A stretch of 64,000 bases of DNA, from the NCBI RefSeq assembly GCF_018100785.1, contig NZ_JAGJEC010000001.1:1-64000 (forward strand). Reading direction: 5' to 3'. The DNA comes from Maribacter sp. MMG018. Lineage in GTDB: Bacteria > Bacteroidota > Bacteroidia > Flavobacteriales > Flavobacteriaceae. The notes below the pieces were generated by a model. It was not told the origin of the DNA and made no database searches. It saw nothing but the letters and a program-made list of their open reading frames with translations. The position numbers were made by a program, and so were the translations under genes. Below are positions 43,280 to 51,780 of the stretch, one piece after another (the first letter of the stretch is position 1; every line of letters begins with the position of its first letter).

Positions 43280-45055
43280 ATGAAAGTTATAAAACAAACA
43301 TTTTACTTTTTAGTTCTTCTGATGCTAATACCTTTAGCTGTTAATAGTCAAAATAAATACAATTTAGACTTTAACGATTTTAACCAAGAAGAACAAAAAA
43401 TGCCCACAGGATGGTTTAAGTGGGGGGATTTCGAAAATTTAACGGGAGAAATTATTAGCGAGGGTAATTCTGTGGGGAAAGTTGTTTCCGATAAAGATGG
43501 GGAATTTGGCTGCATTACTTATAGAATACCAGCAAATTACGTTGGAGACACCATTGTACTTTCTGGTAAAATCAAATACGAGAATGTAAAAGGATTTGTA
43601 GGGCTTTTGATGCGGATTGACGGAAATTCAAAAAAAAGGTTTTTAGCGTTTAAATCAATGCAAAATCAAAAAATAAGAGGAACAAGTGATTGGAAAGAAT
43701 ATTCTATAAAACTACCTTTTCCATCTAATGCAAAAACAATCTTTGTAGGCGGAATTTTAGGCAAAAAAGGTGTCGCTTGGTTTGATGACTTTAAAGTGAG
43801 TATTGACGGCAAAGACATTCAGGAATTAAAAGAAACAAAAAAGTTAACTTTAGAAAACTACAATTCTAACGAACTAGAATCGGCTTTATCAAAATCCTCT
43901 AAAAAATTGGACTTTTCCAACGAAGAAAGTCTGCGCAATAGTTTAGACCCTTTGATAGAAAAAATCGGAGACAAAAAGATAGTTGCAATAGGCGAAAGCA
44001 CACACGGAACATCTGAATTTTATCGACTTAGAGAAATCATAACAAAAAGACTAATTAAAGAAAAAGGGTTTAGTCTCGTTGTTTTGGAAAACCCATACGA
44101 TGATATTGAAATCTTGAACAAAGATTTGGATAAAATGCCATTAGATAGCTTAATGCGAAAACACCTATTTTCAATTTATCAAACCCAAGAAATAAAATCT
44201 TTCTTACAATGGTATAAGGACAACAAAACCCGATATAACATTAAGTTTAAAGGTTGTGACGATTCATATTGGGTTTTCTATGAACTACTAAAAGACAACA
44301 TTAATCCAATAAATGATAAAATATTGAATAAGCTTTTGAAGGAATTAGAATCCAATATTGCAAAAAGTTCAACTGATAATTTAAAAAAAGAATACAAAGT
44401 CAATAATTCAATTTACAATAACATCTTAGAAATTGAAAATTATTTAGAATCAACTAAAAAACTAACTAAATCAATCAGAGAAATTCTATTCAATGGGAAA
44501 AACACATATATCAACTATGCAAACATTAAAAACCAAAAACCATATCAAAGTCGAGATGAAATAATGGCAGACAGAATATCATTTTTGGCTAAAAATTCGG
44601 ACAATAAGATTATTGTTTGGGCTCACAATGCACATATTTCAAACGAAATTATCATAGATAATGAAATAGGGATTATGGGCAGAGATTTAAAAAATGATTT
44701 CAATAAAGATTATTACACAATTGGACTTACGACCTTAAAAGGCAATTATTCATATATAGATGAAAAATTTATAAACGGAGATCACAGTTATAAGGAGAAA
44801 CTTAAAATCGAATCATTTAAACCAATTGATAGCTTGTTTTGGGAAAATAGATTATCTGAAATTGGCAACTCGTTTATTATAAATATGTCCGATTTAAAAA
44901 ATGAATTAACCACAGACAAAATAATGGGTCCTACAAGGCTAATTGGATATTCAAAAGAGTCGGAAGAGGATATTTATTATCTTCCATTAATCAAGAATTT
45001 TGACACGATGATTTTCATTAAAGAAACTAATTCAACCAAACCAATATTCGAGTGA
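43280..45055 (+). CDS. Exported erythromycin-esterase-like protein with N-terminal carbohydrate-binding-like domain
   Basis: A 591-residue protein: signal peptide (residues 1-24, VNSQ), a beta-sandwich-like region (about 25-185, with VAWFDDFKVSIDG typical of such domains), then an erythromycin esterase family domain (PF05139). Key residues are Glu239 and His242 in 'GESTHGTSEFYRLREI', and His449 in 'VWAHNAHIS'. Characterised relatives hydrolyse macrolide lactones, but most family members have unknown substrates and the exported location is unusual for resistance. The flanking arms match at 11 of 13. Confidence 0.85.
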   Translation: MKVIKQTFYFLVLLMLIPLAVNSQNKYNLDFNDFNQEEQKMPTGWFKWGDFENLTGEIISEGNSVGKVVSDKDGEFGCITYRIPANYVGDTIVLSGKIKYENVKGFVGLLMRIDGNSKKRFLAFKSMQNQKIRGTSDWKEYSIKLPFPSNAKTIFVGGILGKKGVAWFDDFKVSIDGKDIQELKETKKLTLENYNSNELESALSKSSKKLDFSNEESLRNSLDPLIEKIGDKKIVAIGESTHGTSEFYRLREIITKRLIKEKGFSLVVLENPYDDIEILNKDLDKMPLDSLMRKHLFSIYQTQEIKSFLQWYKDNKTRYNIKFKGCDDSYWVFYELLKDNINPINDKILNKLLKELESNIAKSSTDNLKKEYKVNNSIYNNILEIENYLESTKKLTKSIREILFNGKNTYINYANIKNQKPYQSRDEIMADRISFLAKNSDNKIIVWAHNAHISNEIIIDNEIGIMGRDLKNDFNKDYYTIGLTTLKGNYSYIDEKFINGDHSYKEKLKIESFKPIDSLFWENRLSEIGNSFIINMSDLKNELTTDKIMGPTRLIGYSKESEEDIYYLPLIKNFDTMIFIKETNSTKPIFE

Positions 45056-45059
45056 AAAG

Positions 45060-45267
45060 GGCAGTTGCTAACAATGTACAAAAAAATAAGGCGGAAAGGT
45101 GCTTAAATAAAGGCTTGAGCATATTTTCAATGTCGCCAAATCTTTTGATTTGGCTTTTAAAAAAATAAGATAAAAACAAAATACAAAAGATTCGGCTTGT
45201 GGCTAAACGGAAAGGTAAACGCTTACCATCTGCCCTACTTGCCATAGCCGAGCCGTTGACAGTCATT
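45060..45267 (+). repeat. attC-like site 23 (long class)
   Basis: Left arm GGCAGTTGCTAAC (45060-45072) matches the right arm of site 22 at 11 of 13, including the unusual CC end. Right arm GTTGACAGTCATT (45255-45267). Nested hairpin GCCAAATCTTTTGATTTGGC at 45135-45154 is perfect. The outer inner-stem is weak. Confidence 0.8.
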
Positions 45268-45282
45268 TAAAAAAATATTCAA

Positions 45283-45744
45283 TTGAAGATTTTACTAAAA
45301 ATTTATAGGATTCTGACATACATATTTTTAATATTACTAATAGTCGGACTTTTTCTAAGCGCATACGAATATTTCACTGAAAAACGCGACGTCGGATTTG
45401 ACGGACTTTCGATAAACATTATTATCATTTGCCTTTTTATAATTGTGGGTTACTATCTCTTGAAAACAAAGAATATTTTTCTTCTAAAACCGAATGAGAT
45501 TTTAAACAAAGCAGACCTGGCTGGCTTTAAATTTGATAAAGTGACCGGAATCGGGAACTTTTTAGTTGGACTGGCCATAACTGCGTTCCCTATTTATATA
45601 TTCCTTATATATTCTATTAATCCATTAGATGTAAAAGAAATCCTCAGGATCAGCTTGCTTTTACTTGTCGGTTTTTATGGAATTTTAAAAATAAACTATA
45701 CGATACGGACTTTAAAAATCATATTTGACGTAAACAAAAACTAG
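45283..45744 (+). CDS. Four-helix membrane protein of unknown function
   Basis: A 153-residue protein from TTG 45283 with hydrophobic segments near residues 8-28, 46-62, 92-112 and 122-142. Its size and helix spacing recall DUF2975-like proteins, but I cannot confirm that. Single-gene cassette with poorly matching outer arms (7 of 13). Confidence 0.65.
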   Translation: MKILLKIYRILTYIFLILLIVGLFLSAYEYFTEKRDVGFDGLSINIIIICLFIIVGYYLLKTKNIFLLKPNEILNKADLAGFKFDKVTGIGNFLVGLAITAFPIYIFLIYSINPLDVKEILRISLLLLVGFYGILKINYTIRTLKIIFDVNKN

Positions 45745-45760
45745 TCTGCACAAGAAAAAG

Positions 45761-45975
45761 TACGTATACCAACAAAACCTAAACGTAATGCGGACTTAAG
45801 GGCAAAACCGAAAGGTCTGTGTATATTTATGATGTCGCCAAATTGAAAATTACACGTCAGCGGAATATTCAAAATCGGCAATTAAAAAATAAAAAGATTC
45901 GGCTAATCGTTTAAACGGAAACAAAAGTGATTTTTTATTCCCGTACTAATCATAGCCGAGACGTTACCAACAAGC
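45761..45975 (+). repeat. attC-like site 24 (long class)
   Basis: Left arm TACGTATACCAAC (45761-45773), 7 of 13 with the right arm of site 23. Right arm GTTACCAACAAGC (45963-45975). Nested hairpin GCCAAATTGAA (45837-45847) with TTCAAAATCGGC (45868-45879). Confidence 0.72.
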
Positions 45976-45987
45976 TAAAAACAAACT

Positions 45988-46743
45988 ATGAGAATACTTA
46001 TAACATCCTTTATGATTTTAAGCATTGTTAGTTCTTTTGCTCAAAAAAATGATTCATTGGTCTATGGGTTCGGAGAAAACCTCAAAGTATATAAAACTCA
46101 GGAATCAAAAACTTTTAAAATCAAAAAAAATGACAAAAAAGTAATTTTCAAAAACCTAAAATTCATCGAACCTTTAGGAGAATATTTACAAGTTTTAGAT
46201 AAAAACAATATTGCTTTCTACATTGACAGCAAAGGAAATAAGAAAGAAAAAGTAAACATAAACCTTGAACTATGTGGAACTGTCCCTAATTATATCTATC
46301 AAATCATAGAAAAAAAAGGAAAATATTATTTGACCGAGAACGAAAACTTCTATGATTATGAAGATAAAATTCCGCCAAAAATTATTGATTCAATCGGAAT
46401 AAAGGGAATTGAAAAAATTAACTTTCCAAACAACCAAAGGAAAATCGAATTTGACGAAAACACATTTATTTTTAATCATACAAAAGTATTCCCAAACGCA
46501 ATTATAATTAAGAAAGGAAAAAAACAGGGAGTTTTATATGGCAATGACTTAAAATACTTTGACGAAGTAACCTATGATTCTGGTTTATTAAAAGTTCGAA
46601 TAAATAACGAGTATGGATACTACGGCATAACAGAAGTGAAATATAAAGAACTTGAAGAATTTACATTTGGATTAGCTAAATTTAAAACGACTGACAATAG
46701 AATTGGTTATGTTGATTCGAATGGAAATGAATATTATAAATAA
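45988..46743 (+). CDS. Exported protein with WG-like repeats
   Basis: A 251-residue protein with a signal peptide (MRILITSFMILSIVSSFAQ). The rest contains weak, diverged repeats ending in 'IGYVDSNGNEYYK' and 'AFYIDSKGNKKEK', which resemble WG/KWG beta-propeller-like repeats of Bacteroidota. The function is unknown. Single-gene cassette with 7 of 13 arm agreement. Confidence 0.68.
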   Translation: MRILITSFMILSIVSSFAQKNDSLVYGFGENLKVYKTQESKTFKIKKNDKKVIFKNLKFIEPLGEYLQVLDKNNIAFYIDSKGNKKEKVNINLELCGTVPNYIYQIIEKKGKYYLTENENFYDYEDKIPPKIIDSIGIKGIEKINFPNNQRKIEFDENTFIFNHTKVFPNAIIIKKGKKQGVLYGNDLKYFDEVTYDSGLLKVRINNEYGYYGITEVKYKELEEFTFGLAKFKTTDNRIGYVDSNGNEYYK

Positions 46744-46747
46744 AGCC

Positions 46748-46888
46748 AGTTGACAGCAACGTGTAAAATTAATTGCTGGTTTTAGTCTATTTACAAATGT
46801 CCTCACGGATTTTCTATTCCGTTTGTATTTGCTAAATTAGTTACTGAACCACATAACGAAATCATACACAAAACCGTTAACAATAATT
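46748..46888 (+). repeat. attC-like site 25
   Basis: Left arm AGTTGACAGCAAC (46748-46760), 7 of 13 with the right arm of site 24. Right arm GTTAACAATAATT (46876-46888). Inner stem GTGTAAAATTAATTGC with ATAACGAAATCATACAC. Confidence 0.72.
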
Positions 46889-46973
46889 TGAAAAAAAACA
46901 AACTACAAAACAATATTACTAGCTTATATTCCAATCGGAATTAAGTACTGGTTTTAGAGGATATCATGACTTT

Positions 46974-47186
46974 GTGAAGTATACTATCTTTTTGGTCAGT
47001 GGTATCATAGTGTTTATTTGCACTTTAATAAAACAGGGAATAAGAATTAAGAAAAAAGTTGAAGTTAGAGATGCCAAAATTAGTATAATCCTGCTTTTAA
47101 TTTCTACTTTTTTAGCCATTGGCTCATTATATTTTCCAGATTATTTTTTTACTGAAATTAAAAACACCCGTTATTACTTCTTATAA
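46974..47186 (+). CDS. Small two-helix membrane protein
   Basis: A 70-residue frame from GTG 46974 with hydrophobic segments at about residues 3-21 and 36-55 separated by a basic loop (KQGIRIKKKVEVRDAK). The composition is protein-like, but the start is weak and an ATG in another frame lies just upstream (46966), so the gene may be 5'-damaged. First gene of a two-gene cassette. Confidence 0.5.
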   Translation: MKYTIFLVSGIIVFICTLIKQGIRIKKKVEVRDAKISIILLLISTFLAIGSLYFPDYFFTEIKNTRYYFL

Positions 47187-47243
47187 TTTCGAAACAGAAT
47201 CTAAACACCATAAGCTTTTAAAACCCTATCAATAAAATTTAAA

Positions 47244-48077
47244 ATGGACGATTTAATAATCTTAGATATATTTTGGGACCGACAATTGGTAAAAGATAAA
47301 TCAGGCAAAGAGTTTGAAATTTTTAGAGGAAAAGATTACGATCACGACTGGGTAAATTTAGGACACGGATATTCAAAAAATAAAGATTGTATTTATTATT
47401 ACCTCAACACTTGTTTTGAGAAATATCTAAACAAGATTGATATTGACAGCTTTAGTGTAATTGAAGCTAATAAAGCTGAAAACACCATTTATTTTAAAGA
47501 TAAAAACGCTGTCTATCTAGAAAGTTATATGTGTGGATCTACAATCTTACCTGATGCGAGTCCAAACAATTTTAGAATTTTAGATATTGATAACGGCTAC
47601 TCCACTTCGGGGGAAATCGATTATTGGTATGAATCTAAACTACCTTATTCCCTTTCTGAAATGACACCAATTAATGAATGTTACCAAAGAGTTGGAGATA
47701 CCGTATATTATGGCCATACCGTAAGAATGACTTGTGATGTGGAAACTTTTGAACAAGTTCACCCAAAAGTGGATACACTTTTTAAAGACAAAGACCATCT
47801 ATATTTTAAAAGTGAAATAGTAGAAGGAGCAAATCCTGCAACTTTTCAATTTTTGGAAGAATGCATAGGAGAGGATGCCCCATATTATTTAGAATGTGAT
47901 ATTCATTACTATGCCAAGGATGACCAATATGCCTATTTTGTAAACGAGCCTTTTGGTATCAAGGTAATTAAAACTAGAGATTTGGAAAATTTCAGGTTTG
48001 AAGTGATAGATGAAATTGGATATGGAAGAGACTCTAAATACAGATATGAAAAAGGGAGAAGAAAAAAAATAAATTGA
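47244..48077 (+). CDS. DKNYY-family repeat protein
   Basis: A 277-residue protein without a signal peptide, built from repeats of the DKNYY type (PF13644): 'YSKNKDCIYYYL', 'TIYFKDKNAVYLES', 'TLFKDKDHLYFKSEIVEGANPATFQFL', 'HYYAKDDQYAYFVN'. Each repeat is a strand pair with an (F/Y)-x-K-D-x-x-x-(V/A)-Y core followed by a 'DPxTF'-like segment. The function is unknown. Confidence 0.8.
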   Translation: MDDLIILDIFWDRQLVKDKSGKEFEIFRGKDYDHDWVNLGHGYSKNKDCIYYYLNTCFEKYLNKIDIDSFSVIEANKAENTIYFKDKNAVYLESYMCGSTILPDASPNNFRILDIDNGYSTSGEIDYWYESKLPYSLSEMTPINECYQRVGDTVYYGHTVRMTCDVETFEQVHPKVDTLFKDKDHLYFKSEIVEGANPATFQFLEECIGEDAPYYLECDIHYYAKDDQYAYFVNEPFGIKVIKTRDLENFRFEVIDEIGYGRDSKYRYEKGRRKKIN

Positions 48078-48086
48078 ATAAAAATT

Positions 48087-48302
48087 AACTACTGCCGACA
48101 AAACCTGAACGTAATGCGGACTTAAGCGCAAAACCAAAAGGTCTGTGTATATTTATAATGTCGCTAAATTGAAAAAAATAAATACAAAACAAAAAGATCC
48201 GGCTGGTAGACCAGACGGAAACTGGCCAGCGGGCCAACTCGCCCGCTGCTATCGCAGATGGCGTGCCCCGTACTGTACATAGCTAAACCGTTGGCAACAA
48301 GT
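48087..48302 (+). repeat. attC-like site 26 (GC-rich insert)
   Basis: Left arm AACTACTGCCGAC (48087-48099) agrees with the right arm of site 25 at 8 of 13, and all five differences are transitions. Right arm GTTGGCAACAAGT (48290-48302). It carries the GC-rich module of sites 9 and 10 (near 48207-48268). Confidence 0.72.
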
Positions 48303-48345
48303 TGATAAAAAACTGCCTTGATTCACTAATCATAACAGAAAAAAG

Positions 48346-48786
48346 TTGAAAATAAATATCTCAAAAATATCTTTTGAAAAACTGACTAAAAAAGAATTGC
48401 AAGTATTTCATAATTTGAACAATGAAAACTATGGTGAAAAAATAGCGCATAAAGTATCTGAGAAATTAAAACAGTCCGTTAATGAATCAGATGGGTTATA
48501 TTTTTCTCATCGAGACTATTGCGGAATAGGAATATTTTTCCAAAAAGGAAGTTTTATTTTGAGCACAGTCTATGATGGTCATGGCATTGATAAAGTTATT
48601 GCTGAATTTAATTCTGATACTGAATTTATTAATTGGTTGTCTAAAGAAAATGACCAAAGTATGTCATTATATGGAGAGAAATTTAATAATCAGACTATAA
48701 CTAAATTGAGATTAAATTGGTTTCTCGAAGATAACTATTCACCCGTTTGGAATGACTATTGTGAATACATCAGAGCAACAGAATGA
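48346..48786 (+). CDS. Small soluble protein, possibly immunity-type
   Basis: A 146-residue protein from TTG 48346, with an N-terminal helix (FEKLTKKELQVFHNL), a central beta part (GLYFSHRDYCGIGIFF) and a Trp-rich end (NWFLEDNYSPVWNDYCEYI). The size, charge and cassette location recall orphan immunity proteins, but no family is recognised. Confidence 0.62.
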   Translation: MKINISKISFEKLTKKELQVFHNLNNENYGEKIAHKVSEKLKQSVNESDGLYFSHRDYCGIGIFFQKGSFILSTVYDGHGIDKVIAEFNSDTEFINWLSKENDQSMSLYGEKFNNQTITKLRLNWFLEDNYSPVWNDYCEYIRATE

Positions 48787-48813
48787 TTGAATTTTATATT
48801 AATTGAATAAAAA

Positions 48814-48952
48814 AACCAATGCCAACACCGTACAAAATTGCGGTTTAGTGTTTAATCAAGTGTACATGCTTTTTTGTTACAGCTGATTTTCCTGTGGAAA
48901 ATCTACGCATACAAAAACGCACTATCCTTATACCTAAACGTTACCCACAAGC
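48814..48952 (+). repeat. attC-like site 27
   Basis: Left arm AACCAATGCCAAC (48814-48826) agrees with the right arm of site 26 at 8 of 13, including the first seven positions from GTT. Right arm GTTACCCACAAGC (48940-48952). Inner stem CCGTACAAAATTGCG with CGCACTATCCTTATAC. Confidence 0.75.
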
Positions 48953-48979
48953 TAAAAAAACACCTCGACAATAGACAAA

Positions 48980-49894
48980 GTGCAGTCAAAAATAAAAACA
49001 TACAATTCTGAAGATTTCAGAAAGGAGTACTTCAACGCAAATCCTAAATTAGATAAACTGTTTAAAAAAAGTGTTGAGGACTTTTTCTGCTTGCGAATTG
49101 AAGATCTAAGTGAAGGAGTACTCAAACCAATCCATCCTTCAAGAGAAGAAAGCCACACATTGATTTATGTTACAGAAGGCTCGTACAAAACAAATATAGG
49201 CTTCCAAGAATTTACAATTTCACCAAATCAAATTGTAGTCCTTCAGGCAGGGGCTGTATTTTCAGCGGAACAGATTTCAAAAAATATGAAAGGGTTTACT
49301 TGCCATTTTCACCCAAACATACTTGTTGGCAAATTCGGCAATCGATATTTAGTGTCAGATTTTCAATTTTTAAACAATGGAAATTATCCCATTTTAAATA
49401 TTAATAAAGAATCGAAAATTCCAATTTTAAACTTATTTGAAAGATTGGTAACAGAATTTAAAAGTGCCATAAAACCAAATTCAGATATCATTCATTCCTA
49501 CATTTATACGTTATTGACGGAATTAAAAATAATTTATGGATTAAATAATTTTCAACGTCAAAATGCTTCTTTTAATATAACATCTCAATTTAGAATGTTA
49601 GCAAACGAAAAAGTAAAAGAAAACTTAAAGGTAGCCGACTTTGCAAAAATGATGAATATTAGTCCAAATCATTTGAACAAATCCATTAAAATATCCACTT
49701 TAAAATCAGCATCTGAAATTCTTGATGAAATTAAATTAATTGAGATCAAGTATTTACTTTATCAATCAACTTTATCAATAAGTGAGATTTCCTATGAAAT
49801 GGGTTATTTAGACCCTTCATATTTCGCAAGGTTTTTCAAAAAAAGAGAAAATGTATCACCAACGAAATTTCGAGAATTGATTGAAAAGTCCTAA
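48980..49894 (+). CDS. AraC-family transcriptional regulator
   Basis: A 304-residue protein from GTG 48980 with an N-terminal cupin-like domain (LIYVTEGSYKTNIGFQEFTISPNQIVVLQAG, then FTCHFHP). The C-terminal AraC DNA-binding domain has two helix-turn-helix motifs ('VADFAKMMNISPNHLNKSIK' and 'ISEISYEMGYLDPSYFARFFKKRENVSPTKFRE'). It probably controls the co-oriented membrane-protein genes that follow within 70 bases. First gene of the last, unusually large cassette. Confidence 0.88.
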   Translation: MQSKIKTYNSEDFRKEYFNANPKLDKLFKKSVEDFFCLRIEDLSEGVLKPIHPSREESHTLIYVTEGSYKTNIGFQEFTISPNQIVVLQAGAVFSAEQISKNMKGFTCHFHPNILVGKFGNRYLVSDFQFLNNGNYPILNINKESKIPILNLFERLVTEFKSAIKPNSDIIHSYIYTLLTELKIIYGLNNFQRQNASFNITSQFRMLANEKVKENLKVADFAKMMNISPNHLNKSIKISTLKSASEILDEIKLIEIKYLLYQSTLSISEISYEMGYLDPSYFARFFKKRENVSPTKFRELIEKS

Positions 49895-49963
49895 TCAAAG
49901 CATGAAAGTTTCTAATCGAAGATGAACTGAATATAGACCTTTGCCTTAACAAAATCAAGGCAT

Positions 49964-50428
49964 ATGTATTCAACTGTACTAATTCTTCATTCCATTTTCA
50001 GATGGCTTGTTCTACTCTCATTGGTTTATGCCATATTTCGGGCAGGTAGAGGTTATTTTACAAAAAGCAGTTTTTCATTTTGGGATAACAAGGTTCGTCA
50101 TTGGACAGCAACAATTGCACACGTCCAACTTATTTTGGGCATGCTCGTTTATATGAAAAGTCCTCTTGTTCAATACTACTTTGCCAACTTTAAAACTTCC
50201 ATTTCGAATTGGGATTTGACCTTTTTTGGGCTTTTTCACTTTACCTTAATGGTTGTTGCTATTGTGCTTATCACAATTGGTTCTGCAAAAGCAAAACGAA
50301 AAGCCACTGATTTAGAAAAGTTTAAGACAATCCTTTTGTGGTTTTCAATTGCACTTACGATCATATTCATAGCCATTCCTTGGCCATTTTCACCTTTGGC
50401 AAATAGACCATACATAAGAACATTTTAG
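49964..50428 (+). CDS. Four-helix membrane protein of unknown function
   Basis: A 154-residue protein with helices near residues 4-24, 46-64, 85-106 and 120-140. It contains several conserved-looking His residues in or near helices (His9, His46, His53, His92), recalling cytochrome b561- or DUF-type heme proteins, though this is not firm. Its stop is followed directly by the next ATG, indicating an operon. Confidence 0.65.
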   Translation: MYSTVLILHSIFRWLVLLSLVYAIFRAGRGYFTKSSFSFWDNKVRHWTATIAHVQLILGMLVYMKSPLVQYYFANFKTSISNWDLTFFGLFHFTLMVVAIVLITIGSAKAKRKATDLEKFKTILLWFSIALTIIFIAIPWPFSPLANRPYIRTF

Positions 50429-51166
50429 ATGAAGACATTTCTTAGTTCAAATATCGGTAGATTGCGTTTGCTGGCAATTATAGAAGGATTTTCGCTACTC
50501 ATTTTAGTCTTTGTTTCTGTTCCACTAAAACAGATTTACGGAGTTACAACACTATCCTCAATTTTAGGACCAGTTCACGGAATACTTTTCCTCTTGTTCG
50601 TTATGAACACGATAAGTGTAGGAACAGAGCAAAATTGGAAATTCAAACAGACAACTTGGAAAGTTCTATTAGCCTGTATTATTCCGTTTGGAACATTTTA
50701 CATTGATAACAAGATTCTTAAACCCTTGCACGTAGCCTCATACTACGGTCATGAACAAATTGTAAAATACCTTTTTGAAAACGGAGCTAAGATCAACAAA
50801 AACGGTTTTAACAATGAATCGCCCCTTTATGTAGCCGCTTACAAGGGGGATCCTAAAGTGGTTGCGTTTTTAACAGAAAAAGGAGCCGATGTAAATATTA
50901 AGAAAACCGATGGCACCACCCCTCTTTTAGCAGCTTGCCAAGAAGGGCATCTTAAAATTGCAACCATGCTGATCAACGCCGGTGCGAATATCAATAGTAC
51001 GGATAACCACAGAGCCTCTCCACTGCATAGGGCAGCATCTGGCGGCCATAAAGATATTGTTGAAAAATTACTTGCGAACGGTGCCGACCCTAGTTTAAAA
51101 AACAGGAACGGGAAAACAGCATACGATCTAACAAAAGACCCAGAAATAAAAGATCTATTTAGATAG
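50429..51166 (+). CDS. DUF3817-ankyrin repeat fusion protein
   Basis: Residues 1-93 form a DUF3817 membrane domain with three helices ('RLLAIIEGFSLLILVFVSVPLKQIYG', 'GPVHGILFLLFV', then 'IIPFGTFYIDNKILK', which normally ends the family). From residue 94 the chain runs without a linker into four ankyrin repeats ('PLHVASYYGHEQIVKYLFENGAKIN' onwards) to residue 245. The switch coincides with a visible change to less A+T-rich codons. The simplest reading is that a DUF3817 gene was fused in frame to the 3' part of an ankyrin gene by recombination. Confidence 0.82.
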   Translation: MKTFLSSNIGRLRLLAIIEGFSLLILVFVSVPLKQIYGVTTLSSILGPVHGILFLLFVMNTISVGTEQNWKFKQTTWKVLLACIIPFGTFYIDNKILKPLHVASYYGHEQIVKYLFENGAKINKNGFNNESPLYVAAYKGDPKVVAFLTEKGADVNIKKTDGTTPLLAACQEGHLKIATMLINAGANINSTDNHRASPLHRAASGGHKDIVEKLLANGADPSLKNRNGKTAYDLTKDPEIKDLFR

Positions 51167-51210
51167 GTTTTTTATTTTTGTTGCTTTATCAACCTATTTT
51201 ACCCTATTAC

Positions 51211-51780
51211 ATGCATACGTCTATAAATTTTATTTTTAAAACTATAGTCTGTTTATTTTTCATTACCTCTTTTGTCAGTTGCAACAACAAAAAAGCAATT
51301 CAACCAACAACTGATTTTATCCAAATAGAACCTGAAAAGGCCTCCACGAACCTTCCTTCCATATCGGGAGAGTGGAAATTGGATTCTATCGTATGGACCG
51401 ACGACTCCATTAGGGGCAAGCAACAAATACCTTTTAGCACTACCATTTGGTCTTTCTCTGCAGAGGGGGATTATGTGGTTGAAATTTTACAAAACCAATA
51501 CGATGTTTCTTCAGTGGAAGACGGCACCAAACAAAAAACTTCATTGACGGCAGAAACTCCTTCCCAAAAATTCATTGGTAAATTCAAAGAAAATAGCGGT
51601 AAAGTGACCACCACCATACTTGGAGGGGATACAGAATATCAAATTGTACAACAATCGGACACCTCCCTACATTTAAAATCCCAAAGAGTTCAAGTACCTC
51701 CCATTTCTGAAGAAGATAAGGGCAAAATTGCGGAGCATTATTTTTCTTTATACAAACAACAAGAAACCAACGACCAATAA
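51211..51780 (+). CDS. Lipocalin-like lipoprotein
   Basis: ATG 51211 starts a lipoprotein leader (FIFKTIVCLFFITSFVSC); an in-frame TTG at 51178 lies upstream. The 189-residue product contains 'SISGEWKLDSIVWTDDS' and several alternating strands ending 'YQIVQQSDTSLHLKSQRV', typical of small Bacteroidota lipocalin-like lipoproteins. A TATTTTTG box at 51173-51180 may supply a promoter. The stop overlaps left half-site 28. Confidence 0.75.
   Translation: MHTSINFIFKTIVCLFFITSFVSCNNKKAIQPTTDFIQIEPEKASTNLPSISGEWKLDSIVWTDDSIRGKQQIPFSTTIWSFSAEGDYVVEILQNQYDVSSVEDGTKQKTSLTAETPSQKFIGKFKENSGKVTTTILGGDTEYQIVQQSDTSLHLKSQRVQVPPISEEDKGKIAEHYFSLYKQQETNDQ

Noticed and set aside
43280-45055. Macrolide resistance gene
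   Set aside because: Only the family domain is visible; the exported form and the extra N-terminal domain make a resistance role unproven.
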